Shown piece by piece: positions 1 to 7,536 of a stretch of DNA of 30,628 nt; the stretch's first letter is position 1; each line of letters opens with the position of its first letter. This stretch comes from an uncultured Eubacteriales bacterium (lineage in GTDB: Bacteria; Bacillota; Clostridia; Oscillospirales; Acutalibacteraceae), in contig ONEU01000088.1 of the NCBI GenBank assembly GCA_900316925.1, positions 1 to 30,628 on the forward strand, read 5' to 3'. The translations under genes and the position numbers were made by a program. Under the pieces are notes generated by a model that was not told the origin of the DNA, did not search any database, and saw only the letters and a program-made list of their open reading frames with translations.

Positions 1-687
1 ATAGGTCCCCTCGGCACTGTAATGGGCGTCGTTCAGGCTCTGCTCGTACTCCGCCATCGACTGGTAATCCATGTCGCTCCCGGCAAAGGGATTCAGATCC
101 GTCTCGGTGCCGTCATAGCCCTGATAGGCGTCGGTACTGTTATAGTCAATGCCGTGGGCATCCGTCTGTACCGGGCGCTGGGCGTTCTCCCTATTCTGCT
201 CGATCACCTTATTCTGCCGGAGCATTTTCAGCACCTTCGAGGACATCACCATCCCCGAAAGACAGATCAGGATCATGGCGCTGTACAGCACATACAGCAC
301 TATGCGGTAATGGGGATTCCCCTCATTGGCAATGAGGAAAACACCCGGGGTATCCGGGTCGTATTTCAGCTTGATGGTCCTGCCGACTTCCGTTGCCGGC
401 ACATCATAGAAAAACAAATCCTCATTGCCGCTGCCGTTGCCGGTCTCCACATGGACGCCAATATCATAATGCAGGGTCTGACCGCCGTCCTGGTCGTCTG
501 CGGTGTAGCTGTTCACATAGGTCACCGTACCGGTGATACGCTGCATCGAGTCCTGGGGCTTTGCACGGTCCACATCATGCTTCACGGTGAGAAACAGCAG
601 CAAAGAAAAGACCAGCAGCAGCACGCCGAACAGGATGATATAAAAATACTTGTGGGATGCAATCTTTTTCAGCTTTTCCAAGCTCAT
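1..687 (-). CDS. DUF3592-like two-helix membrane protein, C-terminus off the window
   Basis: Partial gene: 229 codons are visible and the 3' end lies beyond base 1. The protein has one N-terminal hydrophobic helix (about residues 14-32, starting YFYIILFGVLLLVFSLLLF), then an extracytoplasmic beta-rich segment (about 45-110) containing GTVTYVNSY and the pattern KYDPDTPGVF. A second hydrophobic helix follows (about 118-140), then a polar, Tyr/Asp-rich tail. A beta domain with a YDPxxP motif between helices is typical of DUF3592 proteins, whose function is unknown. It lies 36 bp downstream of the pyruvyl transferase fusion and is probably the third gene of that operon. Start choice is ambiguous: AGGAGG is only one base from the ATG at 687, but seven bases from an in-frame TTG at 681, so TTG may be the true start. 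Confidence 0.7.
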   Translation of the reverse strand, partial: MSLEKLKKIASHKYFYIILFGVLLLVFSLLLFLTVKHDVDRAKPQDSMQRITGTVTYVNSYTADDQDGGQTLHYDIGVHVETGNGSGNEDLFFYDVPATEVGRTIKLKYDPDTPGVFLIANEGNPHYRIVLYVLYSAMILICLSGMVMSSKVLKMLRQNKVIEQNRENAQRPVQTDAHGIDYNSTDAYQGYDGTETDLNPFAGSDMDYQSMAEYEQSLNDAHYSAEGTY

Positions 688-723
688 TCCTCCTTCGGCA
701 GCGGTGATCGTGTCTTCTGCCGG

Positions 724-3519
724 TCAGCGGCGGAAGAAGGGGGCGTTCTTCTGGTGGGTGTCAAAGCAGACAGAATCCACCAGACGGTTATCTGCCTTGT
801 GATAGACAACGAAATTCAGGCCGCGGCGGTTCACGGAATAATTCTCCGGACCGATCTGGATCACCGCCTCGTTGCCGTTCTTATACACCCGGCTGGTCAC
901 ATACACCTCACGTCCGTCCACCCTGTCCCGGAACACCACCGGCGAAAGGTCCTTCCCCAGCTGCTCAAACACCGGCTTGCCGTCATCCAGGACGGCAATG
1001 AAGCTGTGTCCGTGCTGGTTTTCCAGGTCCGTGCTGATTCCCAGCGTCTCCTGCAGCTTATGGGCAATGAAGGAATCCAGGTTCAGACCGGGGGTGTCCT
1101 TCACGGAAACCACCACGATATTCCCTTCCAGCTGGTTCTTAAGTCCGTCCAGATAGTCGATGATCTCGATCTTGTCCGACAGCTTGTCCGACAGATTGCC
1201 GGTCATGCTCATAATCAGCTGCTTGAGGGCAACGATCTGCTGATCCTGCTCGTCAATCCGCTTGAGCAGCTGGTTCATTGTATCCTCCATCCGTCCGCCG
1301 GTGAGCTTCACCATCATGTCGTAATCGGAATAAGCACGGAGCTTCGGCTTCTCCAGCGCTGCCTTCAGCCAGCTCATGCAGCGTTCCTTCTCTTTGTCGA
1401 GAATCTCGTACACGGTGTCAAAGTCGATGGGCTCAAACAGTCCCGGACGGCTCAGGTCATCCTCGGATTCAATCAGTCTGTCCTCCAGGTGGAGCATGGA
1501 CAGCAGGGACTTGAAACGGCTGGCACCTCTGCCCTTGTTCATAATCGAGATGAAGGGGCGCTTCATAATAATGGCAAAGCAGGTGCCGTGGAAGGAGTCG
1601 GTAATGAAGAAATCGCAGTTGATGATATTCTGCAAGCGTTCCTCGGTGCGCAGGTTCGGCACATTGAGGTCACCCAGGGGAGCCGTATACTCCGCAGAGG
1701 CGTTATATTCGGAAAAGATCTCGCAGGGCATATTGAAGGATGCCATGGCGGTCTTGAAGATACGCTGTTTTTCTTCGGAGGGGTCGAGGATATAGCCGCC
1801 GATATAGTGCTCCGGCATGGGACGGGTCGCTTTGGCTGCCAGGGCATGGTAGTGCTTCGGGTTACACAGATACACCGGGTCCAGCACCCACTCGGCATCC
1901 ACGCCGTACTCCTCCCGGGAGATTCTCACGCCGCTTTCCTCACGCACGGAGAAGGCGTCGAACTTCCGCATGAAATACGCCATCTCGCTGTGCACCTTCG
2001 GGTCGCCCCAGATTTTGTCATGGCCGAAGGAGGCGGCATAGGCAATCTTCTTCTTGGTGTCGGACACCCAGTCCAGGGTGACAAATTCGCCCAGCACACG
2101 GTACAGCGCATACTGGAAGAGCTGGTCGGAGCCTACCACGAACGTGTCACAGCGGTCATTGAGCCTGCGCATCTCATTCTTGTTTTCAAACTGGGGCGCA
2201 ATGGCATATTCCGGATAGGGCTTCTCAATAAACAGTCTGTCAAGGTTCTGGACGATCTTCTCCGCCCCCTTGGCATTGCCGGGACGCTCGATCATCAGCG
2301 TGGAATAGCCCAGATCCTCCAGCACATGGTACAGGGCAATCTGCGTCATGGCACCGCCGAAATTGCCGGCATAGAAATTGCTCACCAACCCCACGTCAAA
2401 GTGTCCCCGCTTGATATAGCTCACGGTCTGCTCCAGGGTATGATGCCGCAGCAGCTCCATGAACCGTCCCCGCAGGGCATTGGCGGGATAGTCGGGTGTC
2501 ACACGGTTCTTGATCTCCTCCGGGACGATGTTGATCTGCTTGAATTTCCGGAGCCTGCCGGTAACAGCCTCCAACAGCTCCTCACCCTTCCGTGAGTTGA
2601 CGGTAACCAGGGAGGTGCCCTTCTTGTCTACCATCGTCTTGTCGATCTTGGAAATGCCCCAGAAGTCGCCGATGGACACGTCGCCCTGGCGGGGGAACGC
2701 CGCAAACGGACAGCCTGAGCAGCTCTTGCGCAGGCCGATATTGCGGTGGAACACGAACTCGAACAGATCGCCTTCCTTGAGGCTCTTCTCATAGGGCTTG
2801 GCGTTTTTGAAATCCAGGTGCATGGTCTGGCACTTCCAGCCGATGCGCTTATCACGGAACTTCACATCACGGAGCTGCCGTTCTTCCCCGTCCTCCGACA
2901 GCTTGGAGAGCGTCTCTTCCAGGTAGCGGTCAAACATCTCCTGGGACGGTACGCCGTGGCACAGGATGTCCACCGTATACAGCCCCTCATAGTCCTTGCC
3001 TAAATATGCCTTGAGTCCTGCCACCTGACAGGGGGTGCCGGTAAAAAGCACCTTCCTGCCGCCGGTCAGGGCGTTTTTGACATCACGGTAATGATAGCCG
3101 ATGCTGCTCTGCAGGTACTTCGACCCCCGCAGACGCTCCAGATCGGCAGGATCACCGGACATGATATGCCTGAGCCGGAAGTCCTCGTCAAAGGCCGCTC
3201 CGCACACCAGTCCGCCTTCCTCCAGAAAATGCTCCGCAAACAGGCTGAACATTCCTCCCGACGAGCTCTTCATCCGCAGCTCATCCTCCGCCATGGCCGC
3301 ATAGACCTTCGGGGACGGGTAATTCTCGTACCTGGTGTGCAGCTCCGGACACGTTGCAAGACACTTGCCGCAATCCACACAGACGGCATCGTCCACCTGC
3401 GGCATCAGAAACCCCTCTTCATTCGGCTGCATCCGGATGGCATCCACCGGGCACACGTTCATACAGGCCGAACAGCCTGAGCATTTGGAATCCGATACTA
3501 ACATCACGTTGTTTTTCAT
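724..3519 (-). CDS. 4Fe-4S / FrhB-like / polysaccharide pyruvyl transferase fusion protein
   Basis: A 931-aa multidomain enzyme. Residues 13-24 and 47-58 are two 4Fe-4S ferredoxin clusters (CSGCSACMNVCP and CVDCGKCLATCP). Residues about 71-360 match the coenzyme F420 hydrogenase/dehydrogenase beta-subunit N and C domains (GTPCQV at 161, CHGV at 187, CSGCPF at 277, GDFWG at 294). Residues about 386-690 match the polysaccharide pyruvyl transferase family (NFGGA at 396, GSDQLF at 473, DSFHGT at 651). The last 240 residues are unassigned. Family knowledge: such FrhB-pyruvyl transferase fusions occur in exopolysaccharide and wall-polymer loci of anaerobes. They probably combine a redox step with ketal-pyruvate transfer to sugars, but the exact reaction is not established. 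It follows the glycosyltransferase gene by 20 bp, supporting an operon. AAAGGAG lies 12 bases before the ATG. Confidence 0.88.
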   Translation of the reverse strand: MKNNVMLVSDSKCSGCSACMNVCPVDAIRMQPNEEGFLMPQVDDAVCVDCGKCLATCPELHTRYENYPSPKVYAAMAEDELRMKSSSGGMFSLFAEHFLEEGGLVCGAAFDEDFRLRHIMSGDPADLERLRGSKYLQSSIGYHYRDVKNALTGGRKVLFTGTPCQVAGLKAYLGKDYEGLYTVDILCHGVPSQEMFDRYLEETLSKLSEDGEERQLRDVKFRDKRIGWKCQTMHLDFKNAKPYEKSLKEGDLFEFVFHRNIGLRKSCSGCPFAAFPRQGDVSIGDFWGISKIDKTMVDKKGTSLVTVNSRKGEELLEAVTGRLRKFKQINIVPEEIKNRVTPDYPANALRGRFMELLRHHTLEQTVSYIKRGHFDVGLVSNFYAGNFGGAMTQIALYHVLEDLGYSTLMIERPGNAKGAEKIVQNLDRLFIEKPYPEYAIAPQFENKNEMRRLNDRCDTFVVGSDQLFQYALYRVLGEFVTLDWVSDTKKKIAYAASFGHDKIWGDPKVHSEMAYFMRKFDAFSVREESGVRISREEYGVDAEWVLDPVYLCNPKHYHALAAKATRPMPEHYIGGYILDPSEEKQRIFKTAMASFNMPCEIFSEYNASAEYTAPLGDLNVPNLRTEERLQNIINCDFFITDSFHGTCFAIIMKRPFISIMNKGRGASRFKSLLSMLHLEDRLIESEDDLSRPGLFEPIDFDTVYEILDKEKERCMSWLKAALEKPKLRAYSDYDMMVKLTGGRMEDTMNQLLKRIDEQDQQIVALKQLIMSMTGNLSDKLSDKIEIIDYLDGLKNQLEGNIVVVSVKDTPGLNLDSFIAHKLQETLGISTDLENQHGHSFIAVLDDGKPVFEQLGKDLSPVVFRDRVDGREVYVTSRVYKNGNEAVIQIGPENYSVNRRGLNFVVYHKADNRLVDSVCFDTHQKNAPFFRR

Positions 3520-3539
3520 GTGATCGTACTGCTCCTTTC

Positions 3540-5369
3540 TTACAGGTCAAGGTACTTATTCCAGAAATCGAGCTTCATCAGCTCGGCACTTCTCCGATCA
3601 TACTGCTTCACTAACCGGCGGTACCGGAACCGGGATTTCCAGGCAATCCCCTCCAGCCGCAGCATCAGCGTCCACGTCTTTTTCAGGCTCTTCTCCGTCA
3701 CAAAGCCCTTCCTGCTGGTGTAGTCGTAATTCAGCACCTTGTCGGCACGGTAGAAGTTCAGCGGCCGCGCCGTATAGGTGGGGGCAATGAAGGGGTCCGT
3801 ATGCTCGTTGGTCTTATGCGCCGGCAGCAGCAGGCCGTTCACCATCAGCTTGCGGAACATCCTGCGCAGTCTGCCCGGCTCTTCCATGCGGCAGGCCCTT
3901 TCATACACCGGATAGCTGAACGGCACCGGCAGATCATTGATATCCTGCATCTTATAGCCCCTGGCCATTACGTCCTTATGCAGGGCTTCACCGTCCTGCT
4001 GCATGAACCAGTCGATGCCCCTGAAAAAATCCTGGACGCCGTCCATCAGCAGCTCGGCGTTCTTGTATCGGTACAGCACGATCTCATGCTTCACCTGACT
4101 GCTCAGGTCCTTGATGAAATTGCGCCGCTTATATTTCAGGTGATGGATGGAGTTGTCGATCAGGCGGTTGCGGAAGATATAATAATACATGGACGAGGAG
4201 TATTTGTTTTCAAACGGCTCGTGCCACACGCAGATTCCGTTCATCAGGATGAGGTTCTTCATATTGCGCAGGCCGTATTCCACGTCGTCGCCACGGATGA
4301 AGATCGGCAGCGGCAGGTTGTCCTCCGATACCACCTTTGCCGGGAACGCACAGTACCACCAGGCATTGAAGTCGGTCTTCTCTTCCCACTCGTTGTAGAT
4401 GCAGCCGTCCACCTCTCTCAGGTCAAGTCCGCACTTATGGGAGATCAGATAGCCCTTGTTCCAGCGGGCGCCTGCCTCATGCTGGATGAACTGCTGGTCA
4501 AGGCGCAGCATCGCACCCCCTACGAACGCATCCTCATAGTTATCCTTCAGCAGCGACAGGATCACATAGGTGCGGTACAGGGACTCCGGATTGATGATGA
4601 CATCATCGTCCATCACCAGGATATGGCTGATCCCGTGCTTCTCACGGCACTTCATCACCTCGATCATGCCTCTGGTGAATCCGCCGGCACCGCCGGTATT
4701 CTTGTTCTGAAACAGGTGGATCTTGTCGTTGAGGACGATATCCTTCGGGTCGAGGGTCCTGGCGTTGTCGGAGATGAAGATCTCCAGCGCACGGCTCATG
4801 TCGGACTCCGGGTTATCCAGAAAGCTCTCCGTCAGCTCCTTCACGTTCTTGGTCACGAAGACCTCACGCTTGAAGGTGCAGATCACCAGCGCCATCTTCA
4901 CCCGGCGAATCTCCTCCTGCGGCACCTCGCCCTCGTACCAGCCGCCGTATACCACGCCTTCCTCACTCATGCATTTCAGCCCAAAACACAACATTCCGTT
5001 GTTGGATTCCGATTCAAACAGGAACGAATAATTTCCCTCCACGTTCTCTTCACCCACGGTCTCCTCGCGCAGAAAACGGGTGGTATGACCGTCGAGCTTC
5101 TTTTCCTTTCGCATGAGGGTCACACGGAACTGCCCCTTCAGGTGCAGATGAAGACTGATGCTCCTGACTTTTGTATACTTGAACCACTTCTCGACAGAAC
5201 AACCATTGAAATAGGTATCAAACGAAACAGCCGTTTCTTTTTCCATGGGAATATAGTCCTTATCCCAGGTGAAGTCCACTTTGCTCTCTTCGGTTTCAAA
5301 CTTACGGAAATACATACATTCCTCTGTGCAGATGCCCGTCTGCGGCAAAAGCAGATTCTGAAGCTTCAT
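3540..5369 (-). CDS. GlfT2-like galactofuranosyltransferase (GT2 family)
   Basis: A 609-aa glycosyltransferase, probably cytoplasmic or membrane-peripheral, that builds a cell-surface glycan. An N-terminal beta-rich domain (about 1-155) precedes a GT-A domain. The metal/nucleotide-binding DDD motif is at 254-256 (VMDDDVIINPES). A WW pair is at 337-338, the probable catalytic-base segment RGDDVEYGLRN starts at 359, and the late WHEPF His motif is at 382. The combination DDD, (W/G)DDxEYGLR and WH is the layout of mycobacterial GlfT2, so the donor is probably UDP-galactofuranose. That is inference, since no UDP-galactopyranose mutase gene lies in the window. It is the first gene of its operon. 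The start is set by GAGGAG nine bases before the ATG. Confidence 0.85.
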   Translation of the reverse strand: MKLQNLLLPQTGICTEECMYFRKFETEESKVDFTWDKDYIPMEKETAVSFDTYFNGCSVEKWFKYTKVRSISLHLHLKGQFRVTLMRKEKKLDGHTTRFLREETVGEENVEGNYSFLFESESNNGMLCFGLKCMSEEGVVYGGWYEGEVPQEEIRRVKMALVICTFKREVFVTKNVKELTESFLDNPESDMSRALEIFISDNARTLDPKDIVLNDKIHLFQNKNTGGAGGFTRGMIEVMKCREKHGISHILVMDDDVIINPESLYRTYVILSLLKDNYEDAFVGGAMLRLDQQFIQHEAGARWNKGYLISHKCGLDLREVDGCIYNEWEEKTDFNAWWYCAFPAKVVSEDNLPLPIFIRGDDVEYGLRNMKNLILMNGICVWHEPFENKYSSSMYYYIFRNRLIDNSIHHLKYKRRNFIKDLSSQVKHEIVLYRYKNAELLMDGVQDFFRGIDWFMQQDGEALHKDVMARGYKMQDINDLPVPFSYPVYERACRMEEPGRLRRMFRKLMVNGLLLPAHKTNEHTDPFIAPTYTARPLNFYRADKVLNYDYTSRKGFVTEKSLKKTWTLMLRLEGIAWKSRFRYRRLVKQYDRRSAELMKLDFWNKYLDL

Positions 5370-5440
5370 ACATTGTCACTCCTCGTTTTTTCGTTCCTTT
5401 AAAGAATTATCAACAGGGCACAAAATTCCCTCATCTGTTT

Positions 5441-5469
5441 ATTGTAGCATTTTTCCCACCTTAAATCAA
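5441..5469 (-). promoter_or_regulatory. Sigma-A type promoter of the surface-polysaccharide operon
   Basis: Read on the minus strand: TTGATT (-35, 5464-5469), a 17-bp spacer, and TACAAT (-10, 5441-5446) preceded by TGC, an extended -10. The predicted start is near 5434, giving a leader of about 65 nt before the glycosyltransferase ATG at 5369. Confidence 0.7.
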
Positions 5470-5610
5470 GCAATAACCGTAATTCCCTTGTAGTAGAATC
5501 AGGAGAAAATACGTCGGAAGCACCAATTTTTTTGGTATTTTATTGACAACCAAAACGTCTGCCGCATCCACCGTCAGACACGCCTTTCAGCTTTGTCAAA
5601 GCACCGCCGT

Positions 5611-5711
5611 CAACCCTCGCCGCCGTTATCCGTGACTCGCCGGAACCTGCGTACAACCCTCGCCGCCGTTATCCGTGACTCGCCGGAACCTGCGTACAAC
5701 CCTCACCGCCG
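5611..5711. repeat. 43-bp tandem repeat array (about 2.3 copies)
   Basis: Copies begin with CAACCCTCGCCGCCG at 5611 and 5654, exactly 43 bp apart. A third, partial copy starts at 5697 with one change and runs into the palindromic element at 5706. The first two units are identical over their full visible length. The array fills most of the 333-bp gap between the decarboxylase stop and the glycosyltransferase start. No gene is seen there. The rest of the gap is AT-rich with a weak hairpin TTTTGGT/ACCAAAA around 5530-5555. Confidence 0.9.
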
Positions 5712-7070
5712 CTTTCGGGGGTGTCGGGGGGACTTTCTCGTGAAAGTCCCCCTGACGCATAAAAGGGTGTCGATGCCGCTGCGGAGTAGGAGGGAGGCTT
5801 CCGGTGCGCCGATCCGCTCTCCGGGTACCACGACGGGGATCCCCGGCGGACAGGGACAGGCACTTTCGGCGGCAATGCGTCCCACCGCATCCGATACCGC
5901 TACCCGCTCACTCTCCGACAGCACCGCTTCACGGGGCGTCAGTACCTTCTCCGGCAGAGGGGACGGTGTGTGCTCCGGTACCGACGTTTCTGCGGTCAGT
6001 CCGCTGATGGCCTGCTCCACACGGGTGAAATCCTCCTCCGTGTGGAAGGGACTGCATAGCAGTACCACATTGGTGCCGTCGCACATCTCCGGCTCAATCA
6101 GGTGCCTATGGAAATATGCCGTCTGTGCCTGCTGCCCCCTCAGTCCTGCATCCGCTGTCCGGATACTCACCCGCAACGGATCACATCTGCCCTCCGGCTG
6201 GCTCAGCCCTCTGTCCGCCGCTAACCGCTTGATGCGCGCTACACGGGGTTCCAGCCGGCGATAGGCATCTCTCCCGCTGCCGCTCAGATAGCCGCAGCAC
6301 AGGTCGATCGACGCCATGATGGGATAGGACGGACTGGTGGAACCAAACAACGCCATTTTCTGCCGGGCACCATCCGCCAACACCGGATCTGCAATATGCA
6401 GGGCTGCCCCTCCGGTCATCACCGGCAGGGTCTTGTGCAGGGAACAGGCACACAGATCCGCCCCCAGCCGGATGGGATGGAGATTCTCCTGCAAAAACGC
6501 CAGATGTGAACCGTGAGCGTTGTCCACTAACAGCAACGCCCCGTGACGGCGGCATACCTCCGCAATCCCCGGGATGTCCGACAGCTCCCCATAGTAACTG
6601 GGACTGGTGATGTACACGCCTGCCGCATCCGGGTGCTCCTCCAATGCCTGTGCCACCGCCGACGCACTCACCCGTCCGGTAAATCCACCGCCGCTCTCCG
6701 GCAACAGCCATATCGGGTCGATCCCCAGCAGCGCCGCCGTATTTACGGCACTGCGGTGACTGTTGCGGGCAAAAAGCAGCTTCCTACCTCCGGTACACGC
6801 CAGCGCCAGCATTGCCTGAATCGCCAGCGTACAGCCTCCCGCCGAAATCAGCGAGCGCGCACTCCCGTACAACCGGGTCAGATGTTCCTCCCCCCGGGCG
6901 ATCATCCCGTCGGCTTCAAACAGGGCGTCGGTATCGGGCAGCTCCGTGAAATCGAGTGTCAGCAGCTCCTGCGGCAGGAATCCCCTGTTCAGGTGCCCCG
7001 GTGTGTGAAAGGGAGAATAGTGCTTCTCCCGATGGGCCATCAGCCCCTCAAAAATGGGTGTATCCGTCAT
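5703..7070 (-). CDS. Orn/Lys/Arg decarboxylase family PLP enzyme (fold type I)
   Basis: A 455-aa PLP-dependent enzyme of the short Orn/Lys/Arg decarboxylase group, predicted to decarboxylate a basic amino acid to a polyamine precursor; the substrate cannot be told from sequence. The N-terminus has the family motif HTPGHLNRG (22-30), then GSARSLISAGGCT (69-81). The PLP-contact motif DNAHGSHL is at 183-190 and the Schiff-base lysine is K213 in SLHKTLPVMTGG. The C-terminal domain has PGIPVVVPGERI as expected. The last residues (GTFTRKSPRHPRKRR) are Arg/Lys-rich and unlike the family, because they are encoded by the palindromic repeat at 5706-5756; the stop codon sits at the edge of that repeat. 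It has its own promoter at 7100-7128 and an AGGAGG ten bases before ATG. Confidence 0.9.
   Translation of the reverse strand: MTDTPIFEGLMAHREKHYSPFHTPGHLNRGFLPQELLTLDFTELPDTDALFEADGMIARGEEHLTRLYGSARSLISAGGCTLAIQAMLALACTGGRKLLFARNSHRSAVNTAALLGIDPIWLLPESGGGFTGRVSASAVAQALEEHPDAAGVYITSPSYYGELSDIPGIAEVCRRHGALLLVDNAHGSHLAFLQENLHPIRLGADLCACSLHKTLPVMTGGAALHIADPVLADGARQKMALFGSTSPSYPIMASIDLCCGYLSGSGRDAYRRLEPRVARIKRLAADRGLSQPEGRCDPLRVSIRTADAGLRGQQAQTAYFHRHLIEPEMCDGTNVVLLCSPFHTEEDFTRVEQAISGLTAETSVPEHTPSPLPEKVLTPREAVLSESERVAVSDAVGRIAAESACPCPPGIPVVVPGERIGAPEASLLLRSGIDTLLCVRGTFTRKSPRHPRKRR
5706..5756 (-). repeat. Dispersed palindromic element, copy 1 (GTCAGGGGG hairpin)
   Basis: On the minus strand it begins GTCAGGGGGACTTTC and ends CGAAAGCGGCGG. 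The core (5727-5752) is a perfect 11-bp stem, GGGGGACTTTC pairing with GAAAGTCCCCC around a TCGT/ACGA loop. The same element, in the same orientation relative to the upstream gene, lies at 25177-25230. Here it overlaps the 3' end of the decarboxylase gene and could act as a transcript-end hairpin, although no T-run follows it directly. Confidence 0.85.
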
Positions 7071-7099
7071 TGCTAACCTTCCTCCTCTGTGATACCTCC

Positions 7100-7128
7100 A
7101 TCATATCAGATTTTCTTCTCCTTGTCAC
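7100..7128 (-). promoter_or_regulatory. Promoter of the decarboxylase gene
   Basis: On the minus strand: GTGACA (7123-7128), 17-bp spacer, TATGAT (7100-7105). Each hexamer matches consensus at five of six positions. It lies about 30 bp upstream of the ATG at 7070. Confidence 0.6.
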
Positions 7129-7163
7129 GCTGTCACACGAAAATCAATTTTTACCTGCCCCCC

Positions 7164-7194
7164 AAAAAAATCAGACATGGTGCACCCATGTCTG
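7164..7194 (-). terminator. Rho-independent terminator ending the long operon
   Basis: On the minus strand, CAGACATGG and CCATGTCTG pair in a 9-bp stem (7172-7194) with a 5-nt loop. The stem is followed by A and seven T (7164-7170). It lies 17 bp after the DUF1294 stop codon, so it marks the end of the transcript that starts near 20264. Confidence 0.88.
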
Positions 7195-7211
7195 AAAGAT
7201 TCTGTCAATAT

Positions 7212-7493
7212 TCAATGATACAGGCAGATCAATGTGATCACAGCCGCTGTCTCCAGGATGGTGATGACCGGCACGCCAATGACAAACTTCAAATGCTTCG
7301 TCTTATGCCGCACCGCGTACATCGTGAGATACATCCCCACTCCTCCGCCAAGCGCCGTTACCAGCATCAGCTTCTTTTCGGGGACTCTCCGTTTCCTTTT
7401 CACGGCGGCTCTCTTATCGTGCACCGTCAGGCACACCGCCACCACATTGATGACGATCAGGTAGCCTACGATCACCCAATTCAGCCAGACCAT
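7212..7493 (-). CDS. DUF1294 family small membrane protein
   Basis: A 93-aa protein with an N-terminal hydrophobic helix (about 4-22), the family signature HDKRAAVKRKRRVPEKKL, a short helix LVTALGGGVGMYLTMYAVRHKTKH, and a last hydrophobic helix (about 68-90). DKRxA-RVPE-L-GG-G-RHKT is the DUF1294 pattern; the function is unknown. GAGGAGG lies seven bases before this ATG and fixes the start; the upstream in-frame ATG at 7592 has no such site and lies inside the previous gene. It sits 43 bp downstream of the last AAA-like gene and before the terminator, so it is probably co-transcribed. Whether it works with the nine-gene operon is unknown. Confidence 0.88.
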   Translation of the reverse strand: MVWLNWVIVGYLIVINVVAVCLTVHDKRAAVKRKRRVPEKKLMLVTALGGGVGMYLTMYAVRHKTKHLKFVIGVPVITILETAAVITLICLYH

Positions 7494-7536
7494 CTTGTTT
7501 CCTCCTCTGTCAGGGTTTCCTTCGGCGGCTCCGGGA

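Noticed and set aside
22..2595. 857-codon open frame on the plus strand
   Set aside because: It lies antisense to the well-supported pyruvyl transferase fusion and membrane protein genes, has no matching domain, and reflects codon bias on the other strand. The same applies to the long plus-strand frames at 3801-5402, 8993-10351 and 28745-30043.
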